Below, one piece after another: positions 1-6,596 of a stretch of DNA of 7,853 nucleotides. The DNA is taken from contig JAPLJY010000224.1 in assembly GCA_026388345.1 (NCBI GenBank), positions 1 to 7,853 of the forward strand. The letters are read 5' to 3'. Under the pieces are notes generated by a model. The model was not told the DNA's origin. It searched no databases and saw only the letters and a program-made list of their open reading frames with translations. Numbering within the stretch: position 1 is the stretch's first letter; every line of letters begins with the position of its first letter. The translations under genes were made by a program, and so were the position numbers. Source of the DNA: Deltaproteobacteria bacterium. GTDB lineage: Bacteria > Desulfobacterota > Syntrophia > Syntrophales > UBA5619.

Positions 1-1
1 C

Positions 2-1672
2 GCCCCCGACCGGATCTACGACGAGTTCTGCGCCGCCTTCGAATTCGAGGAGACGCCGGACCAGGCGAAGGCGATCGAGGACATCCATCTCGACATGAAC
101 GGCGGCAAGCCGATGGACCGTCTGATCTGCGGCGACGCCGGGTTCGGGAAGACCGAGGTGGCGATGCGGGCGTCGCTCCGGGCCGCCCTCGACGGGAAGC
201 AGGTGGCCGTCCTCGTCCCCACGACGATCCTTGCCGAGCAGCACCACCAGACCTTCTCCCTGCGGTTGAAACCCTACCCGATCCGCGTCGAGGTCCTGAA
301 CCGCTTCCGGACGAAGGCCGAGCAGAAGGAGATCCTCGACGGCCTCGCCCGGGGTACAGTGGACATCGTGATCGGCACCCACCGCCTCCTCCAGAAGGAC
401 GTGACCTTCCGGAACCTGGGGCTGGTCATCATCGACGAGGAGCAGCGCTTCGGCGTGACCCACAAGGAGAAGCTCAAGAAGCTCCGGACGCTGGTCGACG
501 TGCTCACCCTGACGGCGACCCCGATCCCGCGGACGCTCCACCTGTCGCTCGTCGGAATCCGGGACCTCTCCATCATCAACACCGCGCCGGAGGACCGTCT
601 CCCGGTGAAGACCCACGTCCTCGAATTCAACGAGGAGGTGATTGCCGACGCGATTCGCCGCGAGCTTGCGCGCGGCGGCCAGGTCTTTTTCCTCCACGAC
701 CGTGTCCGGTCGATCTTTACCATGGCCCGCCTTGTCCGGAAGCTTGTTCCCGAGGCGCAGATAGGGGTGGTCCACGGCCAGATGAAGCCGGCGGAGATCG
801 AGGGGGCGATGGCGCGGTTCGTCCGCCGGGAGGACAACGTCCTCGTCTGCACGACGATCATCGGCGCCGGTCTCGACATCCCGACGGCGAATACGATCAT
901 CATCAACCGGGCCGACCGCTTCGGCCTTGCCCAGCTTTATCAGATCCGGGGGCGCGTGGGGAGGTCGAAGGAGGAGGCCTCCGCCTATCTTCTCGTTCCG
1001 AAGGGGGCAATGCTCTCCCGCGACGCCCAGAAGCGGCTCCAGGTGATCATGGACTTCACCGAACCGGGCTCCGGCTTCCGGATCGCCTCCAACGACCTGG
1101 AGATCCGGGGGGCGGGGAGCCTGCTGGGGATCTCCCAGTCCGGACATGTCTCCGCCGTCGGCTACGAACTCTACACGGAGCTGATGGAGAAGGCGATCCG
1201 GGAGATCAAGGGAGAGCCGGCGCCGGAGGAGGAGTTGAGGCCCGAAATTCATCTCGGGCTTCCGGCGTTCATCCCCGAGGCGTACATGGCCGACGAACAC
1301 CGGAGACTCGTGACCTACAAAAGGGCCTCCCTTGCCGCGACCGACGAAGACCTGGAGGGGATCCGGGCCGAGCTCCTGGATTGCTACGGCCTCATCCCCG
1401 CCGAGGTGGAAAATCTCCTCGCCGTGATCGGGATCCGGAACCTCCTCAAGGGTCTTAAGGGGAAGAAGATGGGCTACGACGGCAAGGCGATGTCGGTATT
1501 CCTGCAGGAGAAGAGCCCGGTCGATCCCAGGCGGATCATCGAGATGTACCGGCGCAAGGTCCGGGGGGTTCAGCTCACCCCCGATCTCAAACTGACCATA
1601 CCCATGCCGGGGCTTGAAGGGGTGGAGATCCTGACCCGGGCGCGGGAGCTGCTCCGGGAGCTGAGGGGCTAA
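2..1672 (+). CDS. mfd: Transcription-repair coupling factor Mfd, C-terminal half (5' truncated by window edge)
   Basis: Mfd is a cytoplasmic ATP-driven DNA translocase that pushes stalled RNA polymerase off damaged templates and recruits UvrA for nucleotide excision repair. The frame is open from base 2, giving 556 visible residues. The ATG at 95 is internal, because the upstream codons already read as Mfd (the TPDQ motif before the Walker A loop). Visible superfamily 2 motifs, numbered from base 2: Walker A GDAGFGKT at 44-51, DEEQ box at 145-148 followed by RFGV, TATPIPRTL from 171, and motif VI QIRGRVGR from 314. From about residue 414 comes the C-terminal TRCF (D7) domain, beginning near EIHLGLPAFIP. 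The distance from the Walker lysine to the C terminus (about 506 residues) matches E. coli Mfd (about 514), so the 3' end is intact. The UvrB-like and polymerase-binding modules lie outside the window. The stop is 2 nt before the next gene. Confidence 0.97.
   Translation, partial: APDRIYDEFCAAFEFEETPDQAKAIEDIHLDMNGGKPMDRLICGDAGFGKTEVAMRASLRAALDGKQVAVLVPTTILAEQHHQTFSLRLKPYPIRVEVLNRFRTKAEQKEILDGLARGTVDIVIGTHRLLQKDVTFRNLGLVIIDEEQRFGVTHKEKLKKLRTLVDVLTLTATPIPRTLHLSLVGIRDLSIINTAPEDRLPVKTHVLEFNEEVIADAIRRELARGGQVFFLHDRVRSIFTMARLVRKLVPEAQIGVVHGQMKPAEIEGAMARFVRREDNVLVCTTIIGAGLDIPTANTIIINRADRFGLAQLYQIRGRVGRSKEEASAYLLVPKGAMLSRDAQKRLQVIMDFTEPGSGFRIASNDLEIRGAGSLLGISQSGHVSAVGYELYTELMEKAIREIKGEPAPEEELRPEIHLGLPAFIPEAYMADEHRRLVTYKRASLAATDEDLEGIRAELLDCYGLIPAEVENLLAVIGIRNLLKGLKGKKMGYDGKAMSVFLQEKSPVDPRRIIEMYRRKVRGVQLTPDLKLTIPMPGLEGVEILTRARELLRELRG
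1664..1668 (+). promoter_or_regulatory. Ribosome binding site for the PpiC lipoprotein gene
   Basis: AGGGG lies inside the last codons of mfd, with 6 nt before the ATG at 1675. It supports ATG 1675 over the in-frame ATG at 1687. It sits well upstream of the palindrome at 1705, so the hairpin should not cover the initiation site itself. Confidence 0.55.
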
Positions 1673-1674
1673 AA

Positions 1675-2751
1675 ATGGGTGATGCCATGATTGGCAGCTA
1701 TTGGGGAAAAGGGGGACACTTCCCCTATTTTTCCAGGAAAAATAGGGGAAGTGTCCCCCTTTTCCTGTTGGTTGTCATGCTTTCATTTCTATCGGCCTGC
1801 GGGGGCGAGAAACCGCCCTCGTCCCCGAAGGCGCCGCCTGAGGTTGCAATGGTGAACGGCGAAGCGATTAATCTCCCGGAGTTTGAAAAATCCGTGGCGG
1901 CGGAGACGGCCCTTGCGAAAGGGGGAATGCCGCTGAAGGAGGAGGAGACGGAAAGCCTGAAGGAGGCGGTCCTCGACAACCTGATCCGGGAGAAGATCAT
2001 GCTCCAGCGCGCCCGTGAGATTTATCTCGCCGTCGGCGAGGAGGAGCTTTCCGCAAGGATCGAGGAGATCCGAAAGGATTACAACGGAGACCGGTTCGGC
2101 GAGCTCTTCGGCGCCGGCGGGATCGACTATGCCGCCTGGAAGGAGGCGCTGCGGACGCGGATGCTGTTCGAGAAACTCATCGCCCGGGATGTGAACGCAA
2201 GGATCCAGGTGACGGACGACGAGGCGGAGCGGTATTACATCGCCAACCGCAAGGCCTTTGCCACGGATCGGCGGGTGCGCGTCGCGCAGATCGTCCTGCC
2301 CGACCGCGGCCGGGCGGAGGCGATCCTGAAAAGATTGAAGACGGGGGAGGATTTTGATAAGGTGGCCAGGGAAGTTTCCATCGGCCCGGAGGCGGTAAGG
2401 GGCGGTGATCTCGGTTTCTTCGAAAGGGGGGTCATGCCCGAGGCGATCGACCGGATGGTCTTTTCCCTGCCGGTGGAGAAGGTGAGCCGCATTGCCCAGA
2501 GCCCCTACGGCTTCCACATTTTCAAGGTCCTGGGACAGGAGGGCGCCGGCGGCCGGAAGTTTGCGGATGTGAAGGAGAAGGTGATCGCCGATCTAAAAAA
2601 ACAGAGGGAGGCCGGGGCCTACAAAATCTGGATCGAAGGCTTGAAGGCGAAGGCCGTGATTCGGATCAATCGCCCCCTTCCGGGCGGTCCGTCGCCGGTG
2701 CAACCGGAGATGACGGATGCACGTCCGCCGGCCGTTCCGGAGAAACACTGA
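1675..2751 (+). CDS. PpiC-type peptidylprolyl isomerase lipoprotein (SurA/PrsA-like)
   Basis: This is a 358-residue parvulin-family foldase, expected to be membrane-anchored in the periplasm and to assist folding of exported proteins. The N terminus has an unusually long leader ending in a lipobox LSAC (39-42), with Cys42 as the predicted lipidation site, followed by a Pro/Ser-rich linker. Residues about 56-175 resemble the SurA N-terminal helical chaperone region (PEVAMVNGEAI, then LDNLIREKIMLQRA). Residues about 199-289 are one PpiC rotamase domain, with RVAQIVLP, GGDLGFFERG and YGFHIFKV motifs. The first His of the usual parvulin H-I-L motif is Gln (Q205), while the second His (in GFHI) is kept. 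The C-terminal tail is Pro-rich. The leader is largely encoded by a perfect palindrome (1705-1765). The next gene is a related isomerase, so the pair probably arose by duplication. The exact client proteins are unknown. The start at 1675 is favoured by the AGGGG and the need for a complete signal peptide. Confidence 0.88.
   Translation: MGDAMIGSYWGKGGHFPYFSRKNRGSVPLFLLVVMLSFLSACGGEKPPSSPKAPPEVAMVNGEAINLPEFEKSVAAETALAKGGMPLKEEETESLKEAVLDNLIREKIMLQRAREIYLAVGEEELSARIEEIRKDYNGDRFGELFGAGGIDYAAWKEALRTRMLFEKLIARDVNARIQVTDDEAERYYIANRKAFATDRRVRVAQIVLPDRGRAEAILKRLKTGEDFDKVAREVSIGPEAVRGGDLGFFERGVMPEAIDRMVFSLPVEKVSRIAQSPYGFHIFKVLGQEGAGGRKFADVKEKVIADLKKQREAGAYKIWIEGLKAKAVIRINRPLPGGPSPVQPEMTDARPPAVPEKH
1705..1765. 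repeat. Perfect 61-nt palindrome inside the lipoprotein signal-peptide coding region
   Basis: Arms 1705-1734 and 1736-1765 are exact reverse complements around a single central A at 1735: 30 bp with no mismatch, and one more possible G-U pair outside. The core reads GGGGACACTTCCCC and, in the other arm, GGGGAAGTGTCCCC, flanked by A/T runs. As RNA it would form a very stable hairpin. Here it is translated as about residues 11-31 of the lipoprotein. The structure resembles REP/REPIN-like palindromes or small non-autonomous elements mobilised by IS200-type tyrosine transposases, but no transposase or second copy is in this window, so that class is an inference. Because its right arm ends in CCCCCTTTT it could also cause some transcription termination between mfd and the downstream genes. 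Confidence 0.9.
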
Positions 2752-2787
2752 GATGTTTCCTGTAGATTTGGAAATGATATCAAATTT

Positions 2788-2793
2788 GAGGAG
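2788..2793 (+). promoter_or_regulatory. Ribosome binding site for the surA-like gene
   Basis: GAGGAG lies in the 45-nt AT-richer spacer after the lipoprotein stop. It is 3 nt from ATG 2797 and 6 nt from ATG 2800. The second spacing is nearer to normal, so translation may begin one codon later than the first ATG. The rest of the spacer shows no promoter I can defend; it contains a short TGATATCA palindrome. Confidence 0.7.
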
Positions 2794-2796
2794 ATC

Positions 2797-3768
2797 ATGA
2801 TGAAAATCGGCAAAGCGGTTCTGGCGGGAGTGGCGGCGGTTTTCCTGAGTGTGGCGGTACAGGCCGCGGTGGCGGACCGGATCGTGGCCGTGATCAATAA
2901 TGAGATCATCACCTTGTCCGAGTTGAACAACGCCTTTGAGCCCTATCAGGAAAGGTTCGAAGCCTCCTACCAGGGGCCGGATCGGGAGAAGGCGAGGACC
3001 GAAACCAAGCTGCTCCTTCTAAACCGGATGATCGAAAGTGTCCTCATGGAGCAGGAGTCCCGGAAGACCGGGATCTCCGTCCGGAACGATGAGGTGACGG
3101 ATGCGATCAATGATATACAGAAACAGCGGAATTTCTCTCAGGATGAATTCCGCAAGGCCCTGGAGCGGGATGGGACAACCCCTGATGCCTTCAGGAAGGA
3201 TATGCGGAATCAGCTCATGCGGATGAAGCTGATCCGGCGGGACATCAAATCCCGCGTGGCGGTGACGGATGAAGAGATCGGGGAATATTACCGCAAGCAC
3301 AGGGAAGATTATGAGGGGAAGGAGTCCGTCCGTATCAAACAGATTCTTCTCCTCCTGCCGAAAGAAGGAGATCCGGCCATGAAGGCGAAACTCCGGGCAG
3401 ACGCCGAGGCGATCCACAAGAGATTGATGAACGGCGAGCCCTTCGAACAGCTCTCCGCAAAATACTCCCGGGGGCCGGCGGCCGCCGACGGCGGCGACGT
3501 CGGCTACATCGAGAGGGGGATCATCCACTCCGAGGTGGAGGATGCCGCCTTCAGCCTGCCGCTCAATCAGATCAGCGGCGTCATCGAATCGGCCGTCGGA
3601 TTTCACATCATCCAGGTGATCGACCGCCGGGGGGCGGGACTCAAGGCGATCGGGAGCGTCCGGGAGGAGATCCGGGAGAAGATCGACCGGGAGAAGATGG
3701 AAAAGAGGTATGGGGAGTGGCTGGAGGAGCTTCGGAAGAAGTCGCATATCGAGATCAAATTACAATGA
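2797..3768 (+). CDS. SurA-like periplasmic peptidylprolyl cis-trans isomerase/chaperone
   Basis: This 323-residue exported foldase probably helps outer-membrane or secreted proteins fold in the periplasm. Residues 1-23 form a Sec signal peptide: a Lys-containing n-region, a hydrophobic [15 protein letters not shown] stretch, and likely cleavage after AVQA or slightly later after AVA. The mature protein starts with the typical SurA-N pattern ([18 protein letters not shown]) and has a helical chaperone domain to about residue 160. A single PpiC rotamase domain follows at about 174-276, with [19 protein letters not shown] and VGFHIIQV. E. coli SurA has two such domains and is about 100 residues longer, so this is the short form common outside gammaproteobacteria. 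The first parvulin His is replaced by Gln (Q182), as in the upstream paralogue. The C-terminal helix ([16 protein letters not shown]) aligns with the paralogue's YKIWIEGLKAKAVIRI. Its stop overlaps the uvrA start. I leave the symbol blank because one-to-one orthology with surA cannot be settled by eye. Confidence 0.92.
   Translation: MMKIGKAVLAGVAAVFLSVAVQAAVADRIVAVINNEIITLSELNNAFEPYQERFEASYQGPDREKARTETKLLLLNRMIESVLMEQESRKTGISVRNDEVTDAINDIQKQRNFSQDEFRKALERDGTTPDAFRKDMRNQLMRMKLIRRDIKSRVAVTDEEIGEYYRKHREDYEGKESVRIKQILLLLPKEGDPAMKAKLRADAEAIHKRLMNGEPFEQLSAKYSRGPAAADGGDVGYIERGIIHSEVEDAAFSLPLNQISGVIESAVGFHIIQVIDRRGAGLKAIGSVREEIREKIDREKMEKRYGEWLEELRKKSHIEIKLQ
3765..3768 (+). other. ATGA stop/start overlap coupling the isomerase and uvrA
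   Basis: The isomerase TGA (3766-3768) overlaps the uvrA ATG (3765-3767). No clear Shine-Dalgarno lies at normal distance before the uvrA ATG; the nearest GAG is 11 nt away. Translation of uvrA probably depends on ribosomes terminating on the upstream gene. Confidence 0.8.
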
Positions 3769-6584
3769 ATACCATAAAAATCAAGGGCGCCGCACAGCAC
3801 AACCTCAAGAACATCAATCTGGACATCCCCCGCGACCGCCTGGTGGTCATCACCGGCGTCAGCGGTTCCGGAAAGTCGTCCCTCGCGTTCGATACGATCT
3901 ACGCCGAGGGGCAACGGCGCTACGTGGAGTCGCTCTCCACCTACGCCCGGCAGTTTATCGGCCAGATGGACAAGCCCGACGTGGAATCGATCGAGGGGCT
4001 CTCCCCGGCCATCGCCATCGAGCAGCGGGCGGCCGCCCACAACCCCCGCTCCACCGTGGGGACGGTGACGGAGATCTACGACTACCTCCGTCTCCTCTTT
4101 GCCCGGATCGGCGTCCCCCATTGCCACAAGTGCGGGAAGGAGATCCGCTCCCAGTCCATTGACACGATGCTGGAGACGATCCTTGCCTATCCGGTGAATG
4201 CGCGCCTGACGATCCTCGCCCCGCTCGCCCGGGGGAAGAAGGGGGAGTTCCAGAAGGAACTCAAAAAGCTCCTGAAGGAGGGTTACGTCCGCGTCCGCGT
4301 GGACGGCGAGGTCCGGGATCTTGCCGAGGAGATTACCCTCGACAAGAACAAACGCCATGACATCGATGTGGTGATTGACCGTCTGATCGTCAAGGAGGGG
4401 ATCCGCAAGCGCCTGCGCGACTCCCTGGAGACCGCCGCGAGGATTTCCGACGGTCTGGTCCGCGTCGCTCCGATCGGCGGAGAGGAGGTCCTGTTCAGCG
4501 AACGGTACGCCTGCCCGGACTGCGGCGTCAGCATCACGGAACTTGCCCCCCGGATGTTCTCCTTCAACAGCCCTTACGGGGCCTGCCAGGACTGCGGGGG
4601 GCTGGGCACACGGATGCACTTCGACGAGGAACTGGTCGTCCCCGACGGGGGGATCTCCGTCCGCGAGGGGGCGATCGTCCCCTGGTCGGGCCGCCACTCG
4701 CTCCACTATTTCCAGACGATCGACGCCCTGGCCGACCATTACAAGTTCGACATCAACACGCCGTTCGAGAAGCTTCCGGAGCATATCCGGAACGCCCTCC
4801 TCCACGGTTCCCGGGAGGAGAAGATCCGCTTCTATGCCGACCGGGGGGGAAGGCGTTACTTCTTCACCCGCCCGTTTGAGGGGGTCCTGAACCAGCTCGA
4901 CCGGCGCTACAAGGAGACGACCTCCCTCCATGTCCGCATGGATCTGTCGCGGTACATCAACCTGCGCGAGTGCACGACCTGCCAGGGGGCCCGGCTGAAA
5001 AAAGAAAGCCTCTTCGTGACCGTGGGGGGAAAGAGCATCTTTGATGTCTGCCGCCTGCCGATCCGGGAGTGTCTTGCCTTCCTTACGGAGATCCCCCTCA
5101 CCCCGCAGGAGGTCCAGGTGACCGAACGGATCATGAAGGAGATCCGCCTGCGGCTCCGGTTTCTGCTGGACGTCGGCATGGACTACCTGAGCCTGGATCG
5201 GGCTTCGGGGAGCCTCTCCGGGGGCGAAGGGCAGAGGATCCGGCTGGCCACCCAGATCGGTTCGGGGCTGGTCGGCGTCCTCTATGTCCTCGATGAGCCG
5301 ACCGTCGGCCTCCACCAGCGGGACAACGTCCGCCTCATCGCGACGCTCAAGCGCCTCCGCGACATGGGAAACACCGTCCTCGTCGTGGAGCACGACCAGG
5401 ACATGATGATGGAATCGGACCAGATCATCGACATCGGGCCGGGGGCCGGCGTCGACGGGGGCGAGGTCGTCTTCCAGGGAACGCCGGAAGAGGCCTGCCG
5501 GAGCGAGGTCTCGCTGACGGGGGCTTACCTCTCGGGCCGGAAGTCCATCGCCATCCCGGAAAAGCGCCGGCCTGCAGCGGGGAGGTTCATCGTCCTGGAG
5601 GGGGCGCATGAGCACAACCTCCAGGATGTGGACATCCGGATCCCCGTCGGGATCTTTACCGCAGTGACCGGGGTCTCCGGGTCGGGGAAGAGCACGATGG
5701 TGATCGAGACCCTCTACAAGGCCCTCGCCAGGCGGCTTAACCAGGAAAAGACGGGGGGCGGGAAGATCCGCCGGATCGCAGACCTGGGCGGGATCGAGCG
5801 GATCATCCTGATGAACCAGCAACCCATCGGGCGGACCCCCCGCTCGAACCCGGTCACCTACACCGGCATCTTCTCCCCCATCCGGGACCTCTTCACCGGC
5901 CTTCCCGAATCGAGGCTGCGGGGCTACAAGCCGGGCCGGTTCAGCTTCAATGTGAAGGGGGGGCGCTGCGAGGCGTGCGAGGGGAACGGCCTGATCAAAA
6001 TCGAGATGCACTTCCTCCCGGACGTCTACGTGACCTGCGACGTCTGCCACGGCCACCGGTTCAACCTGGACACCCTCGATGTCCGGTACAAGGAGAAGAA
6101 CATCGCCGAGGTCCTCGACATGACCGTCCAGCAGGCCCTCGTCTTCTTCGAGAATATTCCGGCGATCCGCGGGAAGCTCCAGCTCCTCTACGACGTCGGC
6201 CTCGGCTACATCCGCCTCGGCCAGTCGGCGACGACCCTCTCCGGCGGCGAGGCGCAGCGGATCAAGCTCTCCCGGGAGCTGGGGAAGCGGATGAACAGCA
6301 ACACCCTCTATATCCTGGACGAGCCGACGATCGGCCTCCACTTTGCCGATATCCAGAAGCTCCTCGACGTCCTCACGAGACTTGCAGGGATGGGGAACAC
6401 CATCGTTGTCATCGAGCACAACCTGGACGTCATCAAATGCGCCGATTACATCATCGACCTGGGACCGGAAGGGGGACCGGGCGGCGGCCGGATCATCGCC
6501 ACGGGCACGCCGGAGCAGGTTGCCGAGACGGCAGATTCCTACACCGGCCGGTTCCTCCGGAAGATCCTCATGACCGGAGTATGA
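3765..6584 (+). CDS. uvrA: UvrABC system protein A (excinuclease ABC subunit A)
   Basis: UvrA is the cytoplasmic DNA damage sensor of nucleotide excision repair. It dimerises, loads UvrB at lesions, and is recruited to stalled polymerase by Mfd. The 939-residue length agrees with the E. coli protein (940). Both ABC ATPase modules are complete: Walker [10 protein letters not shown] at 31-39 and GVSGSGKST from 636; signatures LSGGE at 484-488 and 825-829; Walker B aspartate/glutamate at D510-E511 ([10 protein letters not shown]) and D852-E853 ([10 protein letters not shown]). Zinc-module cysteines are C250/C253 with C274/C277, and C735/C738 with C758/C761. The latter set is offset 5 from E. coli 740/743/763/766. 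A further CxxC (C120/C123) lies at the start of the UvrB-binding insert. The start is ATG 3765: the conserved N terminus ([17 protein letters not shown]) begins there, and a longer frame open from 3717 is only isomerase sequence in another frame. No key residue is missing. Confidence 0.98.
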   Translation: MNTIKIKGAAQHNLKNINLDIPRDRLVVITGVSGSGKSSLAFDTIYAEGQRRYVESLSTYARQFIGQMDKPDVESIEGLSPAIAIEQRAAAHNPRSTVGTVTEIYDYLRLLFARIGVPHCHKCGKEIRSQSIDTMLETILAYPVNARLTILAPLARGKKGEFQKELKKLLKEGYVRVRVDGEVRDLAEEITLDKNKRHDIDVVIDRLIVKEGIRKRLRDSLETAARISDGLVRVAPIGGEEVLFSERYACPDCGVSITELAPRMFSFNSPYGACQDCGGLGTRMHFDEELVVPDGGISVREGAIVPWSGRHSLHYFQTIDALADHYKFDINTPFEKLPEHIRNALLHGSREEKIRFYADRGGRRYFFTRPFEGVLNQLDRRYKETTSLHVRMDLSRYINLRECTTCQGARLKKESLFVTVGGKSIFDVCRLPIRECLAFLTEIPLTPQEVQVTERIMKEIRLRLRFLLDVGMDYLSLDRASGSLSGGEGQRIRLATQIGSGLVGVLYVLDEPTVGLHQRDNVRLIATLKRLRDMGNTVLVVEHDQDMMMESDQIIDIGPGAGVDGGEVVFQGTPEEACRSEVSLTGAYLSGRKSIAIPEKRRPAAGRFIVLEGAHEHNLQDVDIRIPVGIFTAVTGVSGSGKSTMVIETLYKALARRLNQEKTGGGKIRRIADLGGIERIILMNQQPIGRTPRSNPVTYTGIFSPIRDLFTGLPESRLRGYKPGRFSFNVKGGRCEACEGNGLIKIEMHFLPDVYVTCDVCHGHRFNLDTLDVRYKEKNIAEVLDMTVQQALVFFENIPAIRGKLQLLYDVGLGYIRLGQSATTLSGGEAQRIKLSRELGKRMNSNTLYILDEPTIGLHFADIQKLLDVLTRLAGMGNTIVVIEHNLDVIKCADYIIDLGPEGGPGGGRIIATGTPEQVAETADSYTGRFLRKILMTGV

Positions 6585-6588
6585 AGGG
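6584..6588 (+). promoter_or_regulatory. Ribosome binding site for the PilB/GspE-type gene
   Basis: AAGGG, beginning on the last base of the uvrA stop codon, lies 8 nt before ATG 6597. A second AGG at 6592-6594 is too close (2 nt). The ATG at 6581 overlapping the uvrA stop is in a different frame from the ATPase and was not used. Confidence 0.5.
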
Positions 6589-6596
6589 AAAAGGCC

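Noticed and set aside
95..97. ATG at 95 as a gene start
   Set aside because: The frame is open to the left edge and the upstream codons match Mfd before the Walker A motif, so the gene simply begins outside the window.
1768..1779. Starts downstream of the palindrome (TTG 1768 or ATG 1777) for the lipoprotein
   Set aside because: They would leave a very short leader without positive charge before the lipobox, so they cannot give a working signal peptide.
1789..2517. 242-codon minus-strand frame opposite the lipoprotein gene, and a similar one at 3019-3747 opposite the second isomerase
   Set aside because: Both are low-complexity antisense shadows of clearly conserved proteins, with no domain or ribosome binding site I could support.
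2752..2796. Promoter or regulatory site in the spacer before the second isomerase
   Set aside because: The spacer is AT-richer than its surroundings, but no pair of promoter boxes with proper spacing could be defended. Only the ribosome binding site is clear.
3717..3764. N-terminal extension of uvrA by 16 codons
   Set aside because: The added residues are the isomerase 3' end read in another frame. The conserved UvrA N terminus begins at ATG 3765.
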